From Crossaster papposus (Eukaryota; Echinodermata; Asteroidea; Velatida; Solasteridae): DNA of 64,000 nucleotides. How positions within the stretch are numbered: the stretch's first letter is position 1; each line of letters opens with the position of its first letter. The stretch covers positions 372,001 to 436,000 of the forward strand of contig JBAIAA010000701.1 of assembly GCA_037893245.1 (NCBI GenBank), written 5' to 3'. Positions 1-9,032 of this stretch are shown here, piece by piece. Under the pieces are notes generated by a model that worked only from the letters and a program-made list of their open reading frames with translations, was not told the origin of the DNA and searched no databases. Both the position numbers and the translations under genes were made by a program.

Positions 1-245
1 TAGTTTCAACTGTCAAATATTTTAGATTGATTCAGAATCAAGATATTTTGTCTTAATATTTTAAGTGTCCACTGCCTTTTGTTCTATAGAGGAAACTGTT
101 GACTAACTTGTCAAACATACTTTGTGTCTTGCGGTACGTCTTACATTTTTTGTCAGGTTAAAGATTTTCTTTTCAAAATGAAGGGTTTTGAACCAATACA
201 TTCACAAATAAACAAGTAATTTATGTCAAAGGCATGCCCACTTAC

Positions 246-295
246 TTTTTATGGTAGAATATCGCACGTAGGGTTCTCCTCAGTCTTCCAGGCAT
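246..295 (-). CDS. First coding exon of a kinase gene whose main exon lies left of the window
   Basis: On the minus strand an ATG at 295-293 (purine at -3, context gcaagATGC) opens 16 codons plus two bases and ends at 246 just before a consensus donor, GTAAGT at 245-240. It encodes MPGRLRRTLRAIFYHK. The identical exon in the next nine units joins in phase to the kinase main exon, so this one should belong to a further array copy that continues off the left edge. The exon is inferred from splice signals and phase, not from a transcript. Confidence 0.7.
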
Positions 296-603
296 CTTGC
301 AGTTAAACCCTTTAGATGGAATAAAATTAAGGACTATTAAAATAACACCAGTGTAAGGACACCTCAAGAAGTTTTATGTTTACATGATCAAATTTGGTTG
401 CCATCACAGGGTTCCAGACTTGTAATCGAGTCATTCACATGCCACTTCACAAGTCAGTGCGGAAGTATAAAGAGGAACAATAACAAAGGCATGATTTTGT
501 CAAAGTTCATTTCAATAGCTTGTGAGTTGACCAGAGACTAAATAACTTGTGATTGACTTGAGTGACCTGTGGTGACTTGTGACTGCCTCAATTACAACTG
601 TGC

Positions 604-1275
604 AGGGTTTCCACTGAAATCTGAAAATCAAATCCCATGACTTTTCCAGAATTACAATATGACAATTTCCATGGCATTTATTGTAATTTTGCAGAGAAAT
701 GTTGTTTGAAAATGATACTGATGAAAAGCTGATGTTGGGCTAATCATTTGTTCGCTTTTGAAAATGAGTTTTAATGAATAATGGCCTCCTCCTCCCCTTA
801 CAGCCATCCAATCCACCCACTTTAATATATATCAACTATACCATCAGCAAAGAAAAGACTGTCCCAAAACAGAAGAACCCCCTTCAGAATGTCAAAGTAA
901 TTCATTTGATATAAAGGGGTCACTATGCGGTCATAGCTAGCTCTGGAGGCAAGGGGCGCCAACCCTTTCAGTGTTCCAGCTCTAGTAAACCTAAAGCCAA
1001 AGATAGGTCTGCGAGTACAGTATAGACAAATTGATGTATGTATTGGAAACTGGAAGACTGCCATAGCCACTACTAATACTATAGACTGGCAAGGATAATG
1101 GCCTATAAATTGATCATTATTCCGATATCCCATCAAAAACGGCCCATCCAAAATAACCCTTTCGCAATCTTGATTTCCATGGTTTTTCCAAGACTTAACC
1201 AAAAATTCCCAATTTGTCATAGCTTGTCCATGACAACTTTTCTTTCCACTACTTTTCATGACCCATGGAAACCCT
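604..1275. repeat. Degenerate dispersed-repeat element with 10 bp inverted ends
   Basis: AGGGTTTCCA at 604-613 is the exact reverse complement of TGGAAACCCT at 1266-1275, spanning 672 bp. Both halves contain related words of the kind ccatgacttttcc (about 630-690 and 1140-1265), which suggests an old non-autonomous element or two fragments of one repeat family. No target-site duplication and no transposase were found. A GTG-initiated 154-codon frame (822-1286, minus) and an overlapping 134-codon frame (1098-1502, plus) cross it, but neither resembles a known protein to me. It carries no indel in any unit. Confidence 0.4.
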
Positions 1276-1449
1276 ACATCAGACACTTCAAGTCTAAAAT
1301 ATGTCCAACGGCATATATGTGCAGGTCCAATTGGACCCTCTATTCTAAAGTAAACGGTAGAAAAAATGGGCCTATAATTTTAATTACATGGGAAAACAAA
1401 ATTATCCATTGGAACTTAAAGGGGTCGCAACGAGAAAGGATTTATTCCC

Positions 1450-1468
1450 TGCCCCTTCTCTCTCTCTC
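1450..1468. repeat. CT microsatellite
   Basis: A short (CT)n run inside tctctctctctct. The same length is found in the other units, so it is not a major source of the length differences. The surrounding 1290-1690 stretch is AT-rich and holds nothing else I recognise. Confidence 0.7.
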
Positions 1469-1695
1469 TAACAAAACAATTGTGTTAGGCCCGATAGCAT
1501 AGTACTATAAAAGCAGTACGCCTACCTTTGTAATTTGTTCTGGGTTTGTTTATTAACTGTTGAAGACCTCAATTACAGTATTTCTTAAATCTGGCTACAA
1601 ATCCCAAATGGCCTTGAATATAATGTCTTTCTTACTGAGCCAAACTAGTCCCACCAAGGCCCAAGTGAAATGTTATAAAGTCCGACATTTTCCTG

Positions 1696-2030
1696 TTTAT
1701 AGGCCTACTTAGGCTAAGCCTAAAGTTCTATACATTGAGTTTACCTACCCATTAAACAACAAATAACAAATTTGCTGGTAAATTTCTTTAGTTTTGGCAT
1801 GATTTTTCGATTTTAGTGAAGTTGATGGGTAGGCCCTACCTAGCATCATAAGCATGAGTGGGGAAAATAAATGGTTTTGGTCTATCACTGTCAAAATTTG
1901 TCAACTTAATTATGCCTGCCCTTGGGTGGTTATACACTCAATCAGTCAGCCGATTAGTGTCCCAAATTTCCGGACCCCAGCTTTTTTTATTATTATTTCG
2001 GCCTGACTAGGCTAGGCCTACCCTAGCGTT
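1696..2030. repeat. TAGGC-rich block with small palindromes
   Basis: Short inverted repeats are built from TAGGC words: TTAGGCTAAGCCTAA at 1709-1723, GGTAGGCCCTACC at 1828-1840, and TAGGCCTA at 2013-2020 inside a longer imperfect palindrome. No coding potential is seen. Such words are common in some marine invertebrate genomes, in my recollection, so this is probably remnant repeat DNA rather than a regulatory site. Confidence 0.4.
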
Positions 2031-2320
2031 AAACTTTGTTAACGTTAAATTTCACGGCGATGAAATTGTTAAGAATGAACCAGCATGCAGCAAGCACACG
2101 ACAGATAACGTTTGTCAACAGGGGGCCCAATTTGGCAACACATTCGCGACATGATAATTATTGCACGACACATGAGGCCAGGAAAGTCGTGCGCCACGTT
2201 TAGTGTTTACAGGCGAGACCCAAAACCCAGCACGCACGTAAAATTAACAACACGTTACGTTACATCAAAAAGTTAATCGACATGACCTTTACTAGCTTTG
2301 TAGAAAAATCTGGAAACTAA

Positions 2321-2327
2321 ACTCACC
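2321..2327 (-). promoter_or_regulatory. Consensus 5' splice donor of a candidate non-coding first exon
   Basis: The minus strand reads TCCG|GTGAGT with the exon ending at 2327. This fits the donor of a 5' untranslated exon lying upstream of the coding exon at 246-295. A usable acceptor (AG at 311-310 after a pyrimidine-rich stretch) lies 14 nt before the ATG, giving an intron of about 2.0 kb. Frames entering this donor are closed by stops, so the exon would be untranslated. Confidence 0.4.
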
Positions 2328-2560
2328 GGAATGAAGAGCGATTTCGATCAACTGCCAATGAAAATCCAAAACTCAGAACAATCTGTAGCGCTATAAACGC
2401 GAAATATCGGTCTGGCTAAGTCAAGATCACACACACCGAATAAATTAATTATGCACAGAACTGTCAGAAGAAATGTAAACAGTTGCCTTGGTTGTTTGTT
2501 GACGAATAGAACATGGCGGATAAATACGTCATTCGAGTGACGCAACTAGTGTATACCATT
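2328..2560 (-). promoter_or_regulatory. Candidate core promoter and 5' untranslated exon
   Basis: On the minus strand this stretch carries gcgtcact and tgacgtat (CRE/ATF-like) and tccgccatgttc (close to a YY1 core), 190-220 bp upstream of the consensus donor. A forkhead-like GTAAACA lies at 2475-2481. No TATA box is obvious. This is the best place for a start site of the minus-strand gene, inferred from motifs only. A plus-strand ATGGCGG inside the YY1-like word opens only an 18-codon frame. Confidence 0.35.
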
Positions 2561-2773
2561 TTTGTGTAGGGCTGTATGAACATATCCGACAAGGAAAGGA
2601 AAAATTGAAAACGAAATGCAATTCGTAAATAAACATAATAAAATAGAAGAACCAAAGCCAATTGTTTTAATTAATATCAAGGACAAAAAGTTGCAGAATT
2701 ATTCTACCTACCGAGTGTAAAAATAGGAGTGTAGTAAAATTTTCAACGTACCTGCCCTCCTTCCTACTACAAT

Positions 2774-2969
2774 GGTACGGCCAACATCTACCGTACCGCC
2801 GGCCGGCGCGGGTTGCACACTCGATCGTTCGATCGATCGAACGCGCTATACTATGTAAAACAAAAAGACAAGGAAAGGACGCGCCCACTAGCGCCCTCTA
2901 GAAACGCGTCGCGTTCTACTCGTACAGCGCGAGTGTTTACCCACCCACATCCGTGCATGTTTGTAAACA
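2774..2969. promoter_or_regulatory. CpG-dense regulatory block with palindromes and a CTCF-like core
   Basis: A CpG-rich island in AT-rich surroundings. In order it holds a hairpin GGTACGG/CCGTACC (2774-2780 with 2791-2797), a GCCGGCCGGC palindrome, the 18 bp perfect palindrome CGTTCGATCGATCGAACG (2826-2843), gcgccctcta at 2891-2900 (reverse TAGAGGGCGC, a 10-base match to the CTCF core YAGRKGGCRS), TGTTTAC at 2934-2940, and the near-palindrome TGTTTGTAAACA at 2958-2969. The role is inferred. Confidence 0.45.
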
Positions 2970-3144
2970 TCGCTCGCTTTCGGCTATTTTTAAGCTGCAC
3001 TGCGATTACTTTCCAAGCAAAATGGCATAACAAGCTGCCTCAATTTTTATGAAATTCAAACATTTCCGTTGGAATTTAACAAAAATTGGTCCCCACAATT
3101 TAGATTCAGACTTGTGACAAATTAAAAAATCGTACGATTCATGG

Positions 3145-3150
3145 CACGTG
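3145..3150. promoter_or_regulatory. CACGTG E-box
   Basis: A canonical CACGTG hexamer about 180 bp beyond the CpG block, followed by another GTAAACA at 3215-3221. A single hexamer is weak evidence; it is noted because it is kept in every unit. Confidence 0.25.
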
Positions 3151-3224
3151 TGAGAGAACATCGGATTAATAATAACGCGTGTGTGGGGAGTACATTGGAG
3201 CTATTCGTTAAAATGTAAACAAAT

Positions 3225-3735
3225 CTGAACGGAGCATTAAGAAACTCACACAATTATTTAAAAAATGGCAAGATTTACAATGATGGCAAAATGGACCAAA
3301 CGACCTGGGGTGAGAGAAAATGTTAGAAGACGGAACACTGAAATCAATAAAACAATCTCTGAACAGAGCATTAAGAAGACCACACATTCAACAAATAAAT
3401 AACAAATGGACCAATAAAACGACCTGGGGAGAAAGAAAAGGGAAAAAGACGAGACACTGAAATTAATATTAACTGACATCCCTATTTGAACAGAGCATTA
3501 AAGAATTAGACCACACATTCAACAAATAAATAACAAATGGCACGATTGACAATAATGGCAAAAAGGACCAATAAAACGACCTGGGAAGTGGATACAAAAT
3601 TAAAAAAGACAGAACACTGAAATCAATTTAGAATTAGGCTATTTTTACAGAACATTAAAGAAGACCACACATTCAATAAATAAATAAATGGCAGGATTGA
3701 CTTTGGCAAAAAAAAGACACACATTTACCCTGGTG
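3225..3735. repeat. Degenerate minisatellite, four repeats of about 90-165 bp
   Basis: Four diverged repeats begin at about 3225, 3359, 3487 and 3647. Each opens with a gaacagagcattaagaa-like phrase and continues with caacaaataaataacaaatgg, ggaccaataaaacgacctgg and gacactgaaat-like phrases. The fourth is truncated. The repeats differ from one another far more than array units do, so this tandem duplication predates the array. It is non-coding. Confidence 0.8.
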
Positions 3736-4372
3736 ACCTCCTCCTATCCCTTGCAATAATGAAGTGTATTTCACTGCTAATATTAATAGGAAAACCGATT
3801 ATTCATACAGAAACGCAACACTGGTAAAATAAAACACGGAATGAACATGCGAGTACTTTTTATTTTACTGTATTTTATTTCAAACCCAGTTGTGACTTAT
3901 TAAAAGGGAAATGCACTTGGTACATTTGCAAAAGGGCTAGAGAAAAAATGGTTTCCAATGTTATAGACCAGTCACATATCCACTATATAAGCCAACAAAT
4001 TGTTTCCCACTATGAAAAGCAAATGCAGATTTTGTTTGGACTTTTCTTCCGCAAAACTGCTCAGGATTAATATGTTTTAATACATCATTTATTTATTGCA
4101 ATTACCAACGTGAGTTGTGTAAACTCTAGTGACAATGTAAAGTGACGAGAGGTAACTGAAAGGAAATAAATGGCATAACAAGTAACGACCGTTTTGATTT
4201 GAAAGGAATTTTGCTTCTCATCGTTCTTATACTTTCCTATATTAAAAATCACCAATTCGATTGCTTTTATAATCAATTTCCAATCTGATTTACTATTTCA
4301 AGCACAGGATTTTCGGGATTTTTCTATTTGTCAGGATTAAGTATTACATGTACACAGAATAAAGATGGTTTT
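3736..4372. other. AT-rich spacer, no gene recognised
   Basis: AT-rich sequence with no convincing coding frame on either strand (the longest frame is about 63 codons) and no RNA gene that I recognise. A plus-strand AATAAA at 3828-3833 and T-rich runs near 3860-3890 are present without a gene to serve. Confidence 0.6.
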
Positions 4373-4642
4373 GTTTCATGGTGGGAGGGGTTGTTTCATG
4401 TTGGGGGGGGGGGGAGGGGTTGTTTCATGGTGGGGGGGGGGGTTGTTTCATGGTGGGGGGGGGGGGGTTTCATGGTGGGAGGGGGGTTGTTTCATGGTGG
4501 GGGTTATGGGGGGGGGGGGGGGGGGGGGGTTATGGTAGGGGGTGGGGGGGGGATTTCATGTTGGGGGGCGGTTCATATTGGGGGAGGGGGGGAGGGGTTG
4601 TTTCATGGTGGGGGGGGGGGGGGGGGTGTTTCATGGTGGGGG
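4373..4642. repeat. G-rich minisatellite (270 bp in unit 1)
   Basis: Imperfect repeats of gtttcatggtggggg with runs of 5 to about 17 G on the plus strand. The minus strand, in the sense of the kinase gene, is correspondingly C-rich. The tract starts about 125 bp beyond the gene's polyadenylation signal. Runs of this kind can form G-quadruplexes and change length easily. Unit 1 lacks an early ttcatattggggga phrase that the other units have. Confidence 0.85.
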
Positions 4643-4767
4643 AGATTTTTGTTCTTCATACCGGTAAATGCATCAGACAAGAAGACACCGCTAACTGCTG
4701 GAGGAGACCTGCTGCTGAAAAGGCAAGGAAAAGGTCTTGGAGCGACGGACTGGGCCTGCATGATGTT

Positions 4768-4773
4768 TTTATT
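4768..4773 (-). terminator. Polyadenylation signal AATAAA for kinase copy 1
   Basis: TTTATT on the plus strand gives AATAAA on the minus strand, 309-314 nt past the kinase stop. No better signal lies closer. It would give a 3' UTR of about 330 nt. The spacing to the stop codon is the same in all nine copies. Confidence 0.55.
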
Positions 4774-5081
4774 TGGACTGATAAATGTAATTGCGCTTGC
4801 TGATAATCAGTTTGGTGAAATTGAGATGTGGTCATTTAGCAACAGAAACTGATACAAATTGAACCATGTCGAGTAGTGTAACCACATTTGGAGCATTAAA
4901 TCTGCTTATTTTGTTCACCAAACTCGCAAGCTGCACGAGCACAAACACTTGAAAAGGGAAGGTAAAAGATACTCTTGAGGTGCAGAGGCTGCTGGGATTT
5001 GTTTCTACAGTACTGCTCTAAAAAGGTAGTTCTAACTTCCAGTATCTTGTCTCTTACCTCACCCTGCATTCAAATTATATC

Positions 5082-7004
5082 CTACTTCCAGTGTTTGGAC
5101 ATCTTCTTACAAATATCCGCCATTGTTGGACGCCTTCTAAAATCAACATTCTGGCATTTTTTTCCAACTTGCCGCAATCGTCGAATTCCTGCTGCCTTTC
5201 CGATGTTGATTAGCAGGTCTCCCAATGCATAAATTTCAGCAGGCTTGTTGAAGGGCGAGTCCCCCTCCATAACCTCTGGAGCCATCTGGGGACACTCCAG
5301 GTACATCTGGTTGATGAGATGCTCTGGAATACGGAGCCAGGGACCAGCCACCTCAAGACATGCATTGCCAAGATCAATAATCTTGGCAAGCCATCTTGTC
5401 TTCTTGCCCTCATTTGCTTTATACACAAGTATGTTGTCTGGTTTAATGTCACAGTGCACATATTCGTTGTTGTGCATGTGCAGCAAGCCCTCGCACACAC
5501 GCCGTACAACACGCAGCCAGTTCTTGCGGGAGAGTGCTCCCGGGGTGCCACTCCAGTCCAGAGCATCCTGTAGAGTTGTTACCGACAGGGTGTTCTTATC
5601 GCCCACAAACTCATACAGCATCGTCCGGAGGGGCCGCTGTTCCAACACACCGTACAGCTTGGGGAACGAGGGGTGCTCTCCAATGGCTGCCACAGCTATA
5701 ATCTCCTGCCAAAGTGGTCCCTCCGAATCCTGTGCCTGCAGAACCTTGGCTGCAGCTACAGTGTCATCAGGCAAACGGACTGCAGTCACCTGAGCAAACG
5801 CCCCCTCTCCCACCATTCCACGGCACTGTCCATAGCGGTCGACCACAGCAGGCTTGATATGTCTGCAACTATACATCCTGCACCCAAGATGAGGATGGTA
5901 GACAATCTCCACAGTGGCGGGTTTAGGAACAGCTCCTGGTGAGAGAGGCACTACTGGTGAGAAAGGTGCTTCCTGTGATGGAGCGCCCGGAGCTGACGGA
6001 GGGGCAACCTGTGACAGAGGGGCTACCTGTGACGGCGAGACGACCTGTGACGGCGGGGCTGCGTGTGACGGCGGGGCTGCCTGTGACGGCGGGGCTGCCT
6101 GTGAGGGCGGGACTACCTGTGACGGCGGGACTACCTGTGACGGCGGGACTACCTGTGACGTCGGGACTACCTGTGACGGCGGGACTACCTGTGACGGCGG
6201 GGCGGCCTGTGACGGCGAGGCTGCCTGTGACGGCGAGGCTGCCTGTGACGGCGGGACTACCTGTGAGGGCGGGACTGCCTGTGAGGGCGGGGCGGCCTGT
6301 GACGGCGAGGCTGCCTGTGACGGCGGGACTGCATGTGAGGGCGGGACTACCTGTGAGGGCGGGACTACCTGTGACGGAGAGACTGCCTGTGACGGCGGAG
6401 CTGCCTGTGACAGCGGGGGTTGCAGTGGAGTAGGGGCGTCCGGTGATGGAGGGGCTGGTGGTGAGGGAGTTGCTAATGGCGACCCAGGGGCTGCTGTAAA
6501 TGGAGGGGATGCTGGCGACCCAGGGGCTGCTGATGACCCAGGGGCTGCTGATGACCCAGGAGCTGCTGATGACCCATGGGCTGCTGATGACCCAGCGGCT
6601 GCCGATGAACTAGGGACTGCTGCCGATGGTGACCCGGTGGATTTTGCCGACACAGGGGCTGCACCTCTTTTCTTTCTATGAATGACATATTCCAGAATGA
6701 AATGTTAAATAGTTTCAACTGTCAAATATTTTAGATTGATTCAGAATCAAGATATTTTGTCTTAATATTTTAAGTGTCCACTGCCTTTTGTTCTATAGAG
6801 GAAACTGTTGACTAACTTGTCAAACATACTTTGTGTCTTGCGGTACGTCTTACATTTTTTGTCAGGTTAAAGATTTTCTTTTCAAAATGAAGGGTTTTGA
6901 ACCAATACATTCACAAATAAACAAGTAATTTATGTCAAAGGCATGCCCACTTACTTTTTATGGTAGAATATCGCACGTAGGGTTCTCCTCAGTCTTCCAG
7001 GCAT
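5082..7004 (-). CDS. Protein kinase with SQ-hexapeptide repeat arm, copy 1
   Basis: Two-exon model: 7004-6955, intron 6954-6676 (GTAAGT...TCATAG), then 6675-5082; 547 aa. The main-exon frame runs upstream to a stop at 6707 without an ATG, and its first in-frame start-like codon is GTG (6653). The exon-1 phase (two bases) matches the acceptor phase (one base). Order in the protein: basic start MPGRLRRTLRAIFYHK plus KKKR; Ser/Ala/Gly/Pro-rich 25-100; 23 P-x-S-Q-x-x hexapeptides 104-241; kinase domain about 300-547. Visible motifs are G306-E-G308 loop, AAAK lysine 327, probable helix-C Glu 341, HCD 424-426 with K428 and N431, DLG 451-453, APE 482-484, Glu 497 where helix F usually has Asp, and Arg 532. 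The catalytic residues are all present, so it is probably an active Ser/Thr kinase; family not recognised. There is no membrane segment. The basic start could serve nuclear or mitochondrial targeting. Confidence 0.85.
6003..6416 (-). repeat. 18 bp coding tandem repeat, 23 copies
   Basis: Encodes 23 consecutive hexapeptides of the type PPSQVV, PPSQAA or SPSQAA inside kinase copy 1. Two of the 23 read SH instead of SQ. Because the period is a multiple of three, length changes stay in frame, and the other five frames also tend to stay open. Confidence 0.95.
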
Positions 7005-7312
7005 CTTGCAGTTAAACCCTTTAGATGGAATAAAATTAAGGACTATTAAAATAACACCAGTGTAAGGACACCTCAAGAAGTTTTATGTTTACATGATCAA
7101 ATTTGGTTGCCATCACAGGGTTCCAGACTTGTAATCGAGTCATTCACATGCCACTTCACAAGTCAGTGCGGAAGTATAAAGAGGAACAATAACAAAGGCA
7201 TGATTTTGTCAAAGTTCATTTCAATAGCTTGTGAGTTGACCAGAGACTAAATAACTTGTGATTGACTTGAGTGACCTGTGGTGACTTGTGACTGCCTCAA
7301 TTACAACTGTGC

Positions 7313-7984
7313 AGGGTTTCCACTGAAATCTGAAAATCAAATCCCATGACTTTTCCAGAATTACAATATGACAATTTCCATGGCATTTATTGTAATTTTG
7401 CAGAGAAATGTTGTTTGAAAATGATACTGATGAAAAGCTGATGTTGGGCTAATCATTTGTTCGCTTTTGAAAATGAGTTTTAATGAATAATGGCCTCCTC
7501 CTCCCCTTACAGCCATCCAATCCACCCACTTTAATATATATCAACTATACCATCAGCAAAGAAAAGACTGTCCCAAAACAGAAGAACCCCCTTCAGAATG
7601 TCAAAGTAATTCATTTGATATAAAGGGGTCACTATGCGGTCATAGCTAGCTCTGGAGGCAAGGGGCGCCAACCCTTTCAGTGTTCCAGCTCTAGTAAACC
7701 TAAAGCCAAAGATAGGTCTGCGAGTACAGTATAGACAAATTGATGTATGTATTGGAAACTGGAAGACTGCCATAGCCACTACTAATACTATAGACTGGCA
7801 AGGATAATGGCCTATAAATTGATCATTATTCCGATATCCCATCAAAAACGGCCCATCCAAAATAACCCTTTCGCAATCTTGATTTCCATGGTTTTTCCAA
7901 GACTTAACCAAAAATTCCCAATTTGTCATAGCTTGTCCATGACAACTTTTCTTTCCACTACTTTTCATGACCCATGGAAACCCT
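7313..7984. repeat. Dispersed-repeat element, unit 2 copy
   Basis: Same 10 bp inverted ends and same 672 bp length as the element at 604-1275. Confidence 0.4.
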
Positions 7985-9032
7985 ACATCAGACACTTCAA
8001 GTCTAAAATATGTCCAACGGCATATATGTGCAGGTCCAATTGGACCCTCTATTCTAAAGTAAACGGTAGAAAAAATGGGCCTATAATTTTAATTACATGG
8101 GAAAACAAAATTATCCATTGGAACTTAAAGGGGTCGCAACGAGAAAGGATTTATTCCCTGCCCCTTCTCTCTCTCTCTAACAAAACAATTGTGTTAGGCC
8201 CGATAGCATAGTACTATAAAAGCAGTACGCCTACCTTTGTAATTTGTTCTGGGTTTGTTTATTAACTGTTGAAGACCTCAATTACAGTATTTCTTAAATC
8301 TGGCTACAAATCCCAAATGGCCTTGAATATAATGTCTTTCTTACTGAGCCAAACTAGTCCCACCAAGGCCCAAGTGAAATGTTATAAAGTCCGACATTTT
8401 CCTGTTTATAGGCCTACTTAGGCTAAGCCTAAAGTTCTATACATTGAGTTCACCTACCCATTAAACAACAAATAACAAATTTGCTGGTAAATTTCTTTAG
8501 TTTTGGCATGATTTTTCGATTTTAGTGAAGTTGATGGGTAGGCCCTACCTAGCATCATAAGCATGAGTGGGGAAAATAAATGGTTTTGGTCTATCACTGT
8601 CAAAATTTGTCAACTTAATTATGCCTGCCCTTGGGTGGTTATACACTCAATCAGTCAGCCGATTTAGTGTCCCAAATTTCCGGACCCCAGCTTTTTTTAT
8701 TATTATTTCGGCCTGACTAGGCTAGGCCTACCCTAGCGTTAAACTTTGTTAACGTTAAATTTCACGGCGATGAAATTGTTAAGAATGAACCAGCATGCAG
8801 CAAGCACACGACAGATAACGTTTGTCAACAGGGGGCCCAATTTGGCAACACATTCGCGACATGATAATTATTGCACGACATGCATGAGGCCAGGAAAGTC
8901 GTGCGCCACGTTTAGTGTTTACAGGCGAGACCCAAAACCCAGCACGCACGTAAAATTAACAACACGTTACGTTACATCAAAAAGTTAATCGACATGACCT
9001 TTACTAGCTTTGTAGAAAAATCTGGAAACTAA

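Larger units (their letters stand above)
1..6709. repeat. Tandem array unit 1 (6709 bp)
   Basis: First unit of the array; phase 1 is set at the sequence tagtttcaac, which recurs at 6710, 13466, 20209, 26954, 33676, 40400, 47108, 53814 and 60519. Orientation is the same in all units. Unit 1 is marked by a private 2 bp deletion near 2170 (the others read cgacatgcatgag), the shortest G-rich tract (270 bp), and a private g-to-a change near 4168. The phase is arbitrary, because the array extends beyond both window edges. Confidence 0.98.

Noticed and set aside
822-1502. Overlapping 154-codon (minus) and 134-codon (plus) frames recurring in every unit
   Set aside because: They overlap on opposite strands inside a degenerate repeat element, the minus one starts at GTG, and they recur only because the units are nearly identical. 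No domain was recognised.
2513-2570. Plus-strand ATGGCGG start with good context
   Set aside because: It opens only 18 codons before a stop, with no convincing donor inside. It is better read as a YY1-like word on the minus strand.
3828-3833. Plus-strand AATAAA as the end of a plus-strand gene
   Set aside because: No plus-strand coding exon or supported splice structure precedes it; the hexamer is expected by chance in AT-rich DNA.
4328-4852. Gly-rich plus-strand and Pro/His-rich minus-strand frames through the G-rich tract
   Set aside because: They are low-complexity translations of G runs; frame and length change between units with every G-run indel.
6003-6416. CRISPR-like direct repeats
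   Set aside because: The 18 bp repeats are contiguous, without spacers, and encode in-frame protein.
5914-6681. Plus-strand 249-261 codon Cys/Gly/Asp-rich frame (and a 158-170 codon frame) opposite the kinase arm in each copy
   Set aside because: Both begin at GTG, mirror the 18 bp coding repeat, and change length exactly with it. A repeat with a period divisible by three leaves several frames open. The opposite strand carries the kinase.
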